A stretch of 64,000 nucleotides of DNA, from positions 1,178,001 to 1,242,000 of the forward strand of contig NZ_PDJC01000001.1 in the NCBI RefSeq assembly GCF_002563675.1. The letters are read 5' to 3'. Shown here one piece after another: positions 55,930 to 64,000 of the stretch. The first letter of the stretch is position 1. The number at the start of each line of letters is the position of its first letter. The notes under the pieces were generated by a model. That model saw only the letters and a list, made by a program, of their open reading frames with translations. It was not told the origin of the DNA and did no database searches. Origin of the DNA: Propionicimonas paludicola (GTDB taxonomy: Bacteria > Actinomycetota > Actinomycetes > Propionibacteriales > Propionibacteriaceae). The position numbers and the translations under genes were made by a program.

Positions 55930-56430
55930 GTGACCAGCCAGAGCATCGAGGTCGGCTTCGTCCGGCTCGACCCCGGAGTGCCGCTGCCGCGCTACGCCCA
56001 TCACGGCGACGCAGGCGCCGATCTGGCTATCGCCGAAGACTGTGAGCTGGCCCCCGGAGAACGGAAGGTCGTCGGCACCGGGCTCGCCTTGGTGCTGCCG
56101 GACGGCTGGGCCGGCTTCGTCCACCCGCGCTCGGGCCTGGCTGCCCGCAGCGGGCTGACCATCGTCAACGCACCGGGCACCATCGACTCCGGCTATCGGG
56201 GCGAAGTGAAGATTTGCCTGCTGAACACCGATCGGCACACGCCGATCCGGCTCAGCAGGGGAGACCTGGTCGCCCAGCTGGTGGTGCAGCGGGTCGACGC
56301 AGTGAGTTTTGTGGAGCTGGACGCCCTGCCCGACAGCGATCGGGGCGCGGGCGGCTACGGTTCTACCGGTGGTGTGGCTCAGTGGCTGGGCCAGTCGACG
56401 CAGCGAACGGAAACTGAGGTGGGCAAGTGA
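55930..56430 (+). CDS. dut: dUTP diphosphatase
   Basis: 166 residues. All five dUTPase motifs are present, including DAGADLAI (1), PRSGLAARSG (2), GTIDSGYRGEV (3), the catalytic Asp in motif 3, and RGAGGYGSTG (5). It removes dUTP and supplies dUMP. The C-terminal extension after motif 5 is about 20 residues. It heads an operon: DUF3710 overlaps its stop and the OB-fold gene overlaps that one. Confidence 0.97.
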   Translation: MTSQSIEVGFVRLDPGVPLPRYAHHGDAGADLAIAEDCELAPGERKVVGTGLALVLPDGWAGFVHPRSGLAARSGLTIVNAPGTIDSGYRGEVKICLLNTDRHTPIRLSRGDLVAQLVVQRVDAVSFVELDALPDSDRGAGGYGSTGGVAQWLGQSTQRTETEVGK

Positions 56431-57179
56431 TCTTTGGGCGCAAGCGCAAGGCCGAGGAAGTGGACGCCGAGCCGGTGCCGGTCGAGGAGTCGTCGGCGGA
56501 GCTGGACGAGGCCGCCGACGTCGAGGAACTGGAGGCCGAGCTGACCGAGCTCGACGAGCCTGAAGAGCTCGATGAGGCCGACGGCGAACCGGTCGAGGCG
56601 CCGGAACTGGCCGACGTGGACTGGCGGGCCGAAGGTCCCTTCGACTACGACGAGGTCGAGTTGGCCCACGATGACGTCAACCGGATCGATCTGGGCTCGC
56701 TGATCGTCACCCCCTGGGACGGTCTGGGTGTCCAGCTCCAGGTGGACGAAGCAACCCGGGTGGTCCAGGCGATCACCTGCGTGTGGGAGGAGTCCGGGCT
56801 GGAAGTGGTGCTGTTCGCGGCACCCGGCAGCGGTGGACTGGCCCACGACTTGCGCGAGGAGCTGGTCGAGGAAGCCGAGGCGGCCGGAGGCAAGGTGTCG
56901 CTGGAGGACGGACCGTTCGGCCCGCAGCTGAAGCGAGTCATCCCGCAGGCCGGCCCGAAGGGCGAGCAGCTCTTCCACGTCTCCCAGGTGTGGTTCGCCG
57001 AGGGCCCGCGCTGGCTGCTCCGGGCCACCCTGCTGGGTGAGGCGGCGCTGGCCGAGGCCACCGACCCGAAGGTGGCGCCGTTCGTGGAGTTCTTCCGCAA
57101 CCTCGTGGTGCGGCGCGGAAGCAAGCCGATGGTCCCGGGCGAGGTGATCGGGCTCAAGCTGCCGGAAGGAGTCGCGTGA
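56427..57179 (+). CDS. DUF3710 family protein
   Basis: 250 residues. MIFGRKRKAEE is followed by a strongly acidic Glu/Asp/Ala stretch (about 10-70), then the conserved DUF3710 domain (GPFDYDEVELAHDDVNRIDLG to the C-terminus). The family is actinobacterial, always near dut and an OB-fold gene, and uncharacterised. GTG start overlaps the dut stop (GTGA). No membrane helix. Confidence 0.92.
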   Translation: MIFGRKRKAEEVDAEPVPVEESSAELDEAADVEELEAELTELDEPEELDEADGEPVEAPELADVDWRAEGPFDYDEVELAHDDVNRIDLGSLIVTPWDGLGVQLQVDEATRVVQAITCVWEESGLEVVLFAAPGSGGLAHDLREELVEEAEAAGGKVSLEDGPFGPQLKRVIPQAGPKGEQLFHVSQVWFAEGPRWLLRATLLGEAALAEATDPKVAPFVEFFRNLVVRRGSKPMVPGEVIGLKLPEGVA

Positions 57180-57547
57180 TGGCCAGTACCAACCGTCTAC
57201 TGAAGGCGCTTCGCCGCCTGGGTGCGTCCAACGCCGAACTGGAGTCGGAGGCGCGGCAGCGGGTGGTCGAGGAGGCCGGGGCGAATCCGATCAGCGAGGT
57301 CAAGGATCGTCAGTTCGCTCGGATGCGCGGCTCGATCGCCATCCTGAGCATGAAACCGCGCGGCGGGACGCCCTGGCTGGAGGCTGAGTTCACCGACGGC
57401 TCTGGGACGGTCACCCTGATCTGGATGGGACGTCGCTCGATTCCGGGCATCGCTGCCGGGCAGGAACTGATCGTGTCCGGCCGGGTCTCTTTCGTGGACG
57501 GCGAACGCCGGCTCTACAACCCGTTCTACGAACTGGTCGCGGCCTGA
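57179..57547 (+). CDS. OB-fold nucleic acid binding domain protein
   Basis: 122 residues. A helical N-terminus (NRLLKALRRLG) precedes a RecG-type OB fold: ARMRGSIAILSMKPRGGTPW, EAEFTDGSGTVTLIWMG, GQELIVSGRVSF. Partner of DUF3710 in a conserved dut-linked operon; function unknown, possibly DNA-related. The ATG at 57179 overlaps the DUF3710 stop (TGATG) and has AAGGAG seven bases before; a GTG one codon earlier is possible. One base separates its stop from the convergent TrkA gene. Confidence 0.9.
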   Translation: MASTNRLLKALRRLGASNAELESEARQRVVEEAGANPISEVKDRQFARMRGSIAILSMKPRGGTPWLEAEFTDGSGTVTLIWMGRRSIPGIAAGQELIVSGRVSFVDGERRLYNPFYELVAA

Positions 57548-57548
57548 G

Positions 57549-58223
57549 CTACTCGGCTGCGACCGCCCGCGGTGCCAGGTACTGGGCCAGCGCGGCCTCG
57601 TAGCTGGGGTTGGCCACGAACAGCAGCTCGTCGTCGGCTTCCAGAGCGGCATCCCGCTCCGGTGCCCGGGCGGCGCCGTCCCGGATGACCGTGACCAGCA
57701 CGGCGTCCCCGGGAAGGTCGAGGTCGGCAACCCGCGTCCCGACTCGCGGCGAATCCTCCGGCAGAGTCATCTCGACCAGGTTGGTGTGGCCGCCACGGAA
57801 GCTGAACAGTCGGACCAGGTCGCCGACGGTCACCGCCTCTTCGACCAGGGCGCACATCAGTCGCGGAGTGGAGACGGCGACGTCCACCCCCCACAGCTCG
57901 TCGAACATCCACTCGTTGCTCGGGTGGTTCACCCGGCCGACCGTGCGCGGCACTCCGAACTCGGTGCGGGCCAGCAGCGAATGAACCAGGTTGGCCTTGT
58001 CGTCGCCGGTCGCGGCGATGGCCACGTCACAGGACTCCAGGTTTGCCTCTTCGAGGCTGGTCAGCTCACAGGCGTCGGCCAGCAGCCATTCGGCCTCCGG
58101 GACGCTGTCGGGCTTGATCGCGTTCGGGTCGCGATCGATCAGCAAGACCGTGTGACCGTTGGCGATCAACTCACGGGCGATGGACCGGCCGACATTCCCG
58201 GCCCCAGCGATGGCTACGCGCAT
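57549..58223 (-). CDS. TrkA-family potassium uptake protein (CeoC-like)
   Basis: 224 residues. N-terminal Rossmann domain MRVAIAGAGNVGRSIARELI with LLIDRDP, then an RCK_C/TrkA-C domain at about 135-215. Such cytosolic proteins gate potassium transporters in response to NAD(H)/ATP. It lies 11 bases downstream of a second TrkA-like gene (ceoBC arrangement known from mycobacteria), and divergent from a KimA-like permease. Confidence 0.9.
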   Translation of the reverse strand: MRVAIAGAGNVGRSIARELIANGHTVLLIDRDPNAIKPDSVPEAEWLLADACELTSLEEANLESCDVAIAATGDDKANLVHSLLARTEFGVPRTVGRVNHPSNEWMFDELWGVDVAVSTPRLMCALVEEAVTVGDLVRLFSFRGGHTNLVEMTLPEDSPRVGTRVADLDLPGDAVLVTVIRDGAARAPERDAALEADDELLFVANPSYEAALAQYLAPRAVAAE

Positions 58224-58234
58224 CTATCTGCCTT

Positions 58235-58897
58235 TCAGTGCTCGACCGGGGCCTGGCCGAGGATGTCTTCGACGTCGGTGACCAGTTCGTTGGTCACCGC
58301 GGCGTAGATCAGGTCGCCGTCCTGGAAGACGGTCTGGTCATTGGGGACGGTTCCGGTGCCGAATCGCATCAGGAAGGGGATCTTGCAGGAGGACGCCTTC
58401 TCCATGGCCGACACCTTGGTGCCCACCCAGGCCGGGTCGACGTGGACCTCGACCAGCCGCACGGCCCCGGACGGATCGCGCCACTGCGGCTCGGAGCCGG
58501 AGGGGAGCAGTCGGCGCAGCACCATGTCGGCCGCCCAGCGGACGGTGGCCACCGAGGGGATGCCCAGCCGCTCGTACACCTCGGCGCGTCCCTGGTCGTA
58601 GATACGGGCGACCACATTGGTCACCTCGAAGGTCTCCCGGACCACCCGGGCGGCCAGAATGTTGGAGTTGTCGCCGCTGGACACCGCGGCGAAGCCGTCC
58701 GCCTTCTCGATGCCCGCCCGGATCAGCACCTGGCGGTCGAAACCGACGCCCTTGACCGTCTTGCCCTGGAAGTCGGGACCGAGCCGGCGGAAGGCGTCCT
58801 GGACGATGTCGATCACCGCGACGGAGTGCCCGCGGCGCTCCAAGGCTCGAGCCAGGGACGACCCGACACGTCCGCAACCCATGATGACGATGTGCAT
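58235..58897 (-). CDS. TrkA-family potassium uptake protein (CeoB-like)
   Basis: 220 residues from ATG at 58897, preceded by GGAGG at eight bases. Rossmann motif MHIVIMGCGRVGSSLARAL and AVIDIVQDAF, then TrkA-C (VRLVEVHVDPAWVG onward). A -10 TAAGGT (58944-58939, minus) fits a 35-base leader. It pairs with the gene at 57549; two distinct TrkA subunits suggest a heteromeric regulator of the divergent permease. Confidence 0.9.
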   Translation of the reverse strand: MHIVIMGCGRVGSSLARALERRGHSVAVIDIVQDAFRRLGPDFQGKTVKGVGFDRQVLIRAGIEKADGFAAVSSGDNSNILAARVVRETFEVTNVVARIYDQGRAEVYERLGIPSVATVRWAADMVLRRLLPSGSEPQWRDPSGAVRLVEVHVDPAWVGTKVSAMEKASSCKIPFLMRFGTGTVPNDQTVFQDGDLIYAAVTNELVTDVEDILGQAPVEH

Positions 58898-59074
58898 CGC
58901 CGACGCCTCCACTCGTAATGGCTACTGCTGCGTGGTTGACCTTACCGGTTTTCGCCGACCGGACCGCGTCAACATCTGGCCGCAGCAGACGCTACACCGA
59001 GCGCCGGGGCGGCTGGGGGAGCGGCGCCAAGCGGTGAGCGGGCGGGTGAGGTAGGTTTCGGTGCCCGGTTGGCA

Positions 59075-59088
59075 TAGGGTGCGTCTAC
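59075..59088 (+). promoter_or_regulatory. -10-like element before the KimA-like permease
   Basis: TAGGGT (59075-59080) lies eight bases before GTG at 59089, giving at most a one- or two-base leader. In the same 191-base divergent region GTTGAC (58935) and GTCAAC (58968), and CCGGT (58945) and ACCGG (58958), form nested inverted repeats. Confidence 0.4.
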
Positions 59089-61131
59089 GTGAACGTGCTG
59101 GACATGGTGAAGCGGCTTCTGGTGGGCCGCAAGCTGGCCAACGCCCAACTCGGCGAGACCCTGTTGCCCAAGCGCATCGCGTTGCCGGTTTTCGCTTCGG
59201 ACGCGCTGAGCTCGGTTGCGTACGCCCCCGACGAGATCCTGCTGACGCTCTCGCTGGCTGGCATGGCGGGCTTCTACTACTCCTGGCCGATCGCGCTCGC
59301 TGTAGCTGCGGTGATGCTGATCGTGGTGCTGTCGTATCGGCAGACCGTGCACGCGTATCCTTCCGGCGGTGGCGACTACGAGGTGGCCACGGTGAACCTC
59401 GGTCCGAACGCCGGCCTGGTGGTCGCCTCGGCCCTGTTGGTCGACTACATCCTCACCGTCGCGGTCTCGGTCTCCTCGGGCGTCCAGAACGCCAAAGCCA
59501 TCTTCCCGGCCCTGCAGGGCAATGAGGGCTGGGTGGCCGCACTCGGCATCCTGGCTCTGATGGCCATGAACCTGCGCGGGGTGCGCGAGTCGGGTTCCTT
59601 CTTCGCGATCCCCACCTACGGCTTCATGATCGGCGTGCTGGGCATGACCGGCTGGGGCCTGTTCCGGATCTTCGGTATGGGTGAGCACCTGCAGGCGCCG
59701 ACCGCCGGACTGGAAGTGATCGGCTCGCCGTCGTTCGAACCACTGGCCGGAGTGGCCATGGTGGTCCTCCTGGCCCGGGCATTCTCTTCCGGCTGTGCGG
59801 CTCTGACCGGGGTCGAGGCCATCTCCAACGGCGTCCCTGCCTTCCGGGAGCCGAAGAGCCACAACGCGGCCACCACCTTGGCCCTGCTCGGCGGAATCGC
59901 CGTCACCATGCTCGCCGGCATCATCGTGCTGGCCAACCTGACCGGCCTGAAGCTGGTCGACCCGGAGGGCCACTCGCACTTCGCGAAGAACGGCATCCCG
60001 ACCGAGGTCGCGCACGAGACTGCGATGGGCCAGCTGGCGCGGACGGTCTTCGACACCTTCCCGCCGGGCTTCTACTTCGTGATCGCCATGACCATGATCA
60101 TCTTGATCCTGGCCGCGAACACCGCCTTCAACGGCTTCCCGGTGCTGGGCTCGATCCTGGCCCGGGACGGCTTCCTGCCCAAGGCGCTGCACACCCGTGG
60201 CGATCGGCTGGCCTACTCGAACGGCATCATCGCTCTGGCTGCGGCCGCGATCGTGCTGGTGCTGATCTACAACGCCTCGGTGACCTCGCTGATCCAGCTC
60301 TATGTGGTCGGCGTGTTCGTCTCGTTCACGGTCAGCCAGTTCGGAATGATGCGGCACTGGACCCGGCACCTGGCCACCGAGCGTGATCCCAAGGTGCGGG
60401 CACGGATGCAGCGTTCTCGGGTGATCAACGCGATCGGGCTGACCGGCACCGGCATCGTGCTGGTGATCGTCCTGGCCTCCAAGTTCATCTACGGCGCCTA
60501 CCTGGCCGTGCTGGCCATGGCCGCCGTGTTCCTGCTGATGCGCTCGATCCGCCGACACTACGAGAAGGTCAGCCGGGAGACCGCGGTCAGCCCGACCGAG
60601 GCTCGGCTGCTGCCCAGCCGAGTGCGGGCCGTGATCATGGTGCAGGAAGTGAACAAGCCGACCATGCGTGCGGTGAACTTCGCTCGAGCGACCCGGGCCA
60701 GCTCGATCGAGGCGGTGACCGTCTCCATCGACGAGGCCGAGACGCGGTCGATCATGGCCGAGTGGGAGGCCCAGGGCCTGGAAGTCCCGCTGCGCGTGAT
60801 CGCCTCGCCGTACCGCGAGGTGACCGGGCCGTTCCTGAACTACGTGAAGGGCATCCGCTCGGACAACCCGCGGGACGTGGTCTGTGTCTACATCCCCGAG
60901 TACGTGGTCGGGCACTGGTGGGAGAGCCTGCTGCACAACCAGACCGGTCTGATCCTGAAGGCACGGCTGAACTTCATGCAGGGCGTGATGGTCACCTCGG
61001 TGCCCTACCTGCTGGCGTCCTCCCGCTACGCGATCAACCGCGCCAAGCGGGACAACGTGGCCGCCTGGCGGCGTCCGGGAAGCGGCCAAGTGCGGATGTC
61101 CGACACTGACGATCGTCCGGCGCAGAAGTGA
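59089..61131 (+). CDS. APC-superfamily permease, KimA-like (potassium importer candidate)
   Basis: 680 residues: about 12 membrane helices followed by a cytosolic C-terminal domain (about 500-660). LPVFASDALSSVAYAPDEILL in helix 1 and SYRQTVHAYPSGGGDYEVA near helix 3 resemble the KimA/YdaO group of proton-coupled potassium importers rather than amino-acid permeases. The divergent pair of TrkA-like genes supports potassium as substrate. GTG start at 59089. The stop overlaps the methyltransferase start (GTGA). Substrate remains inference. Confidence 0.85.
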   Translation: MNVLDMVKRLLVGRKLANAQLGETLLPKRIALPVFASDALSSVAYAPDEILLTLSLAGMAGFYYSWPIALAVAAVMLIVVLSYRQTVHAYPSGGGDYEVATVNLGPNAGLVVASALLVDYILTVAVSVSSGVQNAKAIFPALQGNEGWVAALGILALMAMNLRGVRESGSFFAIPTYGFMIGVLGMTGWGLFRIFGMGEHLQAPTAGLEVIGSPSFEPLAGVAMVVLLARAFSSGCAALTGVEAISNGVPAFREPKSHNAATTLALLGGIAVTMLAGIIVLANLTGLKLVDPEGHSHFAKNGIPTEVAHETAMGQLARTVFDTFPPGFYFVIAMTMIILILAANTAFNGFPVLGSILARDGFLPKALHTRGDRLAYSNGIIALAAAAIVLVLIYNASVTSLIQLYVVGVFVSFTVSQFGMMRHWTRHLATERDPKVRARMQRSRVINAIGLTGTGIVLVIVLASKFIYGAYLAVLAMAAVFLLMRSIRRHYEKVSRETAVSPTEARLLPSRVRAVIMVQEVNKPTMRAVNFARATRASSIEAVTVSIDEAETRSIMAEWEAQGLEVPLRVIASPYREVTGPFLNYVKGIRSDNPRDVVCVYIPEYVVGHWWESLLHNQTGLILKARLNFMQGVMVTSVPYLLASSRYAINRAKRDNVAAWRRPGSGQVRMSDTDDRPAQK

Positions 61132-62264
61132 GCCCGCTGCAGCCCGGTGAGGTGGTGACCGGGCTCGAGATCGGCCCGGTGGCCCATGGCGGCCATTTCG
61201 TGGCACGCCATGAAGGCCAAGTCATCTTCGTCCGGCATGCGCTCAGCGGCGAGCTGGTGGACGTCCAGATCACCGACGTGAACCGGCGCTTCGCGCGCGG
61301 CTTCGTGGTGGCCGTGCAGCGCGCAAGTGAGCATCGGGTCACCCCGCCCTGCCCGGTGGCCGGGCGGTGCGGCGGCTGCGACTTCCAACACGTCAGCGCT
61401 GCGCACAGCCGTGAGTTGAAGCGTCAAGTGGTGGCCGAACAGCTGGCGCACCTGGCCGGCTATCAGTTCACCGGGACGGTGGCCGAGGTGCTGCCGGCGC
61501 CGCTGCAGTGGCGCTCGCGAATGCGCTACCGGCTCGACGGCCAGGGGCGTCCCGGGCTGCTGGCCCATCGCTCCCGCGAGATCGTCCCTCTGCCCGAGGG
61601 TGGCTGCCGGATCGCGCTGCCGCAGATCGCCAGCCCCGGAGTCCAGGCCAGGGCCGATGGGGGAGAGTTGCTCGCCATCGCCACGGCGGACGGGCTGTTC
61701 ATCGACCCGAACGACCCCACCGAGGTGACCGAGCGGGTCGGCGAGCGGAGCTACCAGGTGGCCGGTGACGGCTTCTGGCAGCCGCACACGTCCGCAGCCG
61801 CCACCCTGAGTGAGGCCGTGGTCGCCGCACTGGCTCCACAGCCAGGCGAGGTGGCGTTCGACCTGTATTGCGGCGTGGGCCTGTTCGCCGGCGCGCTGGC
61901 CGCAGCCGGCTGCATGGTGTGGGGGATCGAAGGTTCGACGAAGGCGGTCGAGCTGGCTCGCCGCAACGTGCCCACGGCTCGCTTCCTGGCCGGGGACGTG
62001 GCCCGGCGGCTGACCCGGTTGCCCGGTCGCGCCGATCTGGTGGTCCTCGATCCGCCGCGCACCGGTACGGATGCGGACGTGCTGGCCCAACTCGTCCGCC
62101 GCTCTCCGCGCCGGATCGCCTACGTGGCCTGCGACCCGGCGGCACTGGGTCGCGACCTGCTCACTTTGGACCAGTTGGGGTATGTCCCCTCCGCGGTGAG
62201 CGCCTACGACTTGTTCCCGTTGACCCACCATGTTGAATGCCTTGCCATCCTGGAACCGAGATGA
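61128..62264 (+). CDS. Class I SAM-dependent RNA methyltransferase (TrmA/RlmD family)
   Basis: 378 residues. N-terminal TRAM domain (GLEIGPVAHGGHFVARHEG), a Fe-S cysteine cluster (PPCPVAGRCGGCDFQH), central domain, then the SAM fold with FDLYCGVGLFAGAL and VVLDPPRTGTD; the catalytic Cys is in VACDPAALGRDL. It makes 5-methyluridine in tRNA or rRNA; the exact target is not readable. Coupled to the permease by GTGA, and the next small gene overlaps its stop (ATGA). Confidence 0.93.
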   Translation: MSPLQPGEVVTGLEIGPVAHGGHFVARHEGQVIFVRHALSGELVDVQITDVNRRFARGFVVAVQRASEHRVTPPCPVAGRCGGCDFQHVSAAHSRELKRQVVAEQLAHLAGYQFTGTVAEVLPAPLQWRSRMRYRLDGQGRPGLLAHRSREIVPLPEGGCRIALPQIASPGVQARADGGELLAIATADGLFIDPNDPTEVTERVGERSYQVAGDGFWQPHTSAAATLSEAVVAALAPQPGEVAFDLYCGVGLFAGALAAAGCMVWGIEGSTKAVELARRNVPTARFLAGDVARRLTRLPGRADLVVLDPPRTGTDADVLAQLVRRSPRRIAYVACDPAALGRDLLTLDQLGYVPSAVSAYDLFPLTHHVECLAILEPR

Positions 62265-62440
62265 GTGAGACCAAGACCCGCCGGGTGATCGAGGCGAAGT
62301 GCCCGATCCGTCCCGGTGACGTCTGCAATCTGTGTCAGCTGGACGTCACCGGCCCACAGGACTGCCCGCTGGTGTACCTGGTTCGCAGTGATCCGGACCT
62401 CCAGGAGGAGTGGATCGCGCAGCGTCGCCAGGCCCGATGA
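62261..62440 (+). CDS. Small cysteine-containing protein (DUF6767-like)
   Basis: 59 residues: MSETKTRRVIEAKCPIRPG, then DVCNLCQLDVTGPQDC, giving four cysteines in a zinc-binding-like spacing, and a helical end. It fits an actinobacterial small family, which I take to be DUF6767 from memory. The ATG overlaps the methyltransferase stop (ATGA), so it is coupled. Function unknown. Confidence 0.8.
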   Translation: MSETKTRRVIEAKCPIRPGDVCNLCQLDVTGPQDCPLVYLVRSDPDLQEEWIAQRRQAR

Positions 62441-62489
62441 GTTCGGTCTCGGTACCGTCGTGGTGCTGGCCGACTGAGCTAGGCTGAGT

Positions 62490-62510
62490 TAGTATCTCGA
62501 CATCGAGATA
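62490..62510 (+). promoter_or_regulatory. acnA promoter region with perfect palindrome
   Basis: TATCTCGA-CA-TCGAGATA (62493-62510) has perfect 8-bp arms and is followed by TCTTGGGG. It overlaps a -10-like TAGTAT (62490-62495) and ends 22 bases before the acnA ATG, an operator-like position. Another -10-like TAGGCT is at 62480-62485. The binding protein is unknown. Confidence 0.58.
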
Positions 62511-62532
62511 TCTTGGGGACGATGGAGGTCCA

Positions 62533-64000
62533 ATGAGCATCGACAGCTTCCGAGCAGCGACTGAACTTGAGGTGGCCGGGAAGACGTACCAGATCTTCCA
62601 GGTGGGTGCCGTGGAAGGCGCCGCGACGTTGCCGTTCAGCCTGAAGGTGCTCCTGGAGAACCTGTTGCGCACCGAGGACGGTGCGAACATCACCGCCGCC
62701 GACATCACGGCGCTGGGCGCGTGGGACCCGGCCGCCGAGCCGAACCGCGAGATCCAGTTCACCCCGGCCCGGGTGATCATGCAGGACTTCACCGGGGTTC
62801 CGTGTGTTGTCGACCTGGCCACCATGCGTGAGGCCATCGCCGAACTTGGTGGCGACCCGGCCAAGGTTAACCCGCTGTCTCCGGCCGAGATGGTGATCGA
62901 TCACTCGGTGGTGGCCGACCTGTTCGGCACCCAGGACGCGTTCGCCCGCAACGTCGAGCTGGAGTACCAGCGCAACCGCGAGCGCTACCAGTTCCTGCGC
63001 TGGGGCCAGACCGCGTTCGACGACTTCGTGGTGGTCCCGCCGGGCACCGGCATCGTCCATCAGGTCAACATCGAGCACCTGGCCCGCGTGGTCTTCCCCC
63101 GCGAGGTCAACGGCGTTCTGCAGGCCTACCCGGACACCTGTGTGGGCACCGACTCGCACACCACCATGGTCAACGGCCTCGGGGTCGTCGGCTGGGGCGT
63201 GGGTGGCATCGAGGCCGAGGCAGCCATGCTCGGCCAGCCGGTGTCCATGCTGATTCCGCGGGTGGTCGGCTTCAAGCTGTCCGGCAAGCTGCCCGAGGGC
63301 ACCACAGCCACCGACCTGGTGTTGACCATCACCGAGATGCTGCGCACCCACAAGGTGGTCGGCAAGTTCGTCGAGTTCTACGGCTCCGGCGTGGCCGAGG
63401 TGCCGCTGGCCAACCGGGCCACCATCGGCAACATGAGCCCCGAGTACGGCTCGACCATCGCCATCTTCCCGATCGACGACAAGACCATCGACTACCTGCG
63501 GCTGACCGGACGTCCGGCCGAGCAGCTGGAACTGGTCGAGGCCTACGCCAAGGCCCAGGGTCTGTGGCACGACGCCAACCACGAGCCGCGCTACTCGGAG
63601 TATCTCGAACTGGATCTCTCCACCGTGGTGCCCAGCATCGCCGGGCCCAAGCGTCCGCAGGATCGGGTGATCCTGGCCAACGCCAAGCAGGGCTTCGCCG
63701 AGGCGTTGCGTGACTACGTGGTGGACGAGAAGCCGGTTGGCTACGACGAGGCCGTGGCCGAGTCCTTCCCGGCATCGGACGTCCCCTCCCAGACCGGGAC
63801 GAACGGGTCGGCGGCCCCGCACGCCTACGGCGAGGGCGCCTCGCTGAGCCGGCCGTCCAAGCCGACCCAGGTCAGTCTGGCCGACGGCACCAGCTTCACC
63901 ATCGACCACGGCGCAGTGACCATCGCGGCGATCACCTCGTGCACCAACACCTCCAACCCGAGCGTGATGATCGGTGCGGCGCTGGTGGCCAAGAAGGCCG
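62533..64000 (+). CDS. acnA: Aconitate hydratase, N-terminal part
   Basis: 489 codons are visible and the gene leaves the window on the right. It is AcnA-type: [38 protein letters not shown] and the first cluster cysteine C470 in [10 protein letters not shown]. Aconitase converts citrate to isocitrate in the citric acid cycle. GGAGGTCCA precedes the ATG at 62533. The segment at about 400-450 is variable in Actinobacteria and Ser/Pro-rich here. A palindrome overlies the promoter. Confidence 0.97.
   Translation, partial: MSIDSFRAATELEVAGKTYQIFQVGAVEGAATLPFSLKVLLENLLRTEDGANITAADITALGAWDPAAEPNREIQFTPARVIMQDFTGVPCVVDLATMREAIAELGGDPAKVNPLSPAEMVIDHSVVADLFGTQDAFARNVELEYQRNRERYQFLRWGQTAFDDFVVVPPGTGIVHQVNIEHLARVVFPREVNGVLQAYPDTCVGTDSHTTMVNGLGVVGWGVGGIEAEAAMLGQPVSMLIPRVVGFKLSGKLPEGTTATDLVLTITEMLRTHKVVGKFVEFYGSGVAEVPLANRATIGNMSPEYGSTIAIFPIDDKTIDYLRLTGRPAEQLELVEAYAKAQGLWHDANHEPRYSEYLELDLSTVVPSIAGPKRPQDRVILANAKQGFAEALRDYVVDEKPVGYDEAVAESFPASDVPSQTGTNGSAAPHAYGEGASLSRPSKPTQVSLADGTSFTIDHGAVTIAAITSCTNTSNPSVMIGAALVAKKA

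Noticed and set aside
62474-62492. IdeR/DtxR iron box before acnA
   Set aside because: By eye only about 11 of 19 positions fit the consensus; too weak to list.

Overview
The window is 64 kb of very GC-rich, gene-dense bacterial chromosome. Gene order, long overlapping ORFs with strong GC3 bias, and families restricted to Actinobacteria (SepH, DUF3046, DUF3710, DUF4193, DUF4235, DUF5998, DUF7455, PAC2, LtbR next to leuCD, lexA-nrdR synteny) point to an actinobacterium. A cobalamin-dependent NrdJ and an RNase Y suggest Propionibacteriales, perhaps Propionibacteriaceae; this placement is inference. I see no rRNA, tRNA, transposase, phage gene or CRISPR array. It reads as core chromosome with a few small uncharacterised genes.

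Layout. 0-5.3 kb: IclR regulator (cut by the window start) divergent from leuC-leuD, then overlapping plsC, ddl and thiL. 5.3-12.7 kb: ftsK, rimO, pgsA, cinA, clgR, DUF3046, recA, recX. 12.8-21.2 kb: RNase Y, miaB, an antitoxin-like peptide (minus), miaA, dapF, hflX, dinG. 21.2-26.1 kb: lexA (minus), a small SOS-boxed membrane protein, nrdR and nrdJ. 26-35 kb: two minus-strand small genes, a PNPOx-like protein, a universal stress protein, hrpA, a LysR regulator with a striking promoter palindrome, PAC2 and tesB. 35-43 kb: SigB-type sigma, oligopeptidase B, principal sigma RpoD, HAD phosphatase, S9 peptidase, macrodomain protein, DUF7455. 43-50.5 kb: ParE- and ParC-type topoisomerase subunits on opposite strands, separated by a pirin and a beta-carbonic anhydrase, then App1. 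50.5-57.6 kb: DUF5998, phosphodiesterase, aldo/keto reductase, tdk, sepH, DUF4193, DUF4235, dut, DUF3710 and an OB-fold protein. 57.5-64 kb: two TrkA-like proteins divergent from a KimA-like permease, a TrmA-type methyltransferase, DUF6767 and aconitase (cut by the window end).

Working together. The clearest network is the SOS response. Palindromic LexA boxes of the form CGAAC-N4-GTTCG sit at recA, at lexA (one mismatch) and twice in front of a 94-residue single-pass membrane protein. That protein occupies the position of divS/Rv2719c but has no LysM domain. A further box-like palindrome covers the promoter of a LysR gene. Other themes are tRNA/ribosome modification (rimO, miaB, miaA), DNA precursor supply (nrdR, nrdJ, dut, tdk), chromosome segregation and division (ftsK, parE, parC, sepH) and probable potassium transport (two TrkA proteins, KimA-like permease).

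The most general signal is promoter geometry. At ten genes a TANNNT -10 hexamer ends exactly six bases before the chosen start codon, as expected for leaderless mRNAs, and at several more the gap is seven to nine bases. This settles several start-codon choices. No complete unknown system is evident; the best candidates for new biology are the small SOS membrane protein, the LysR promoter palindrome, the operator cluster before nrdR and the carbonic anhydrase start-site palindrome.
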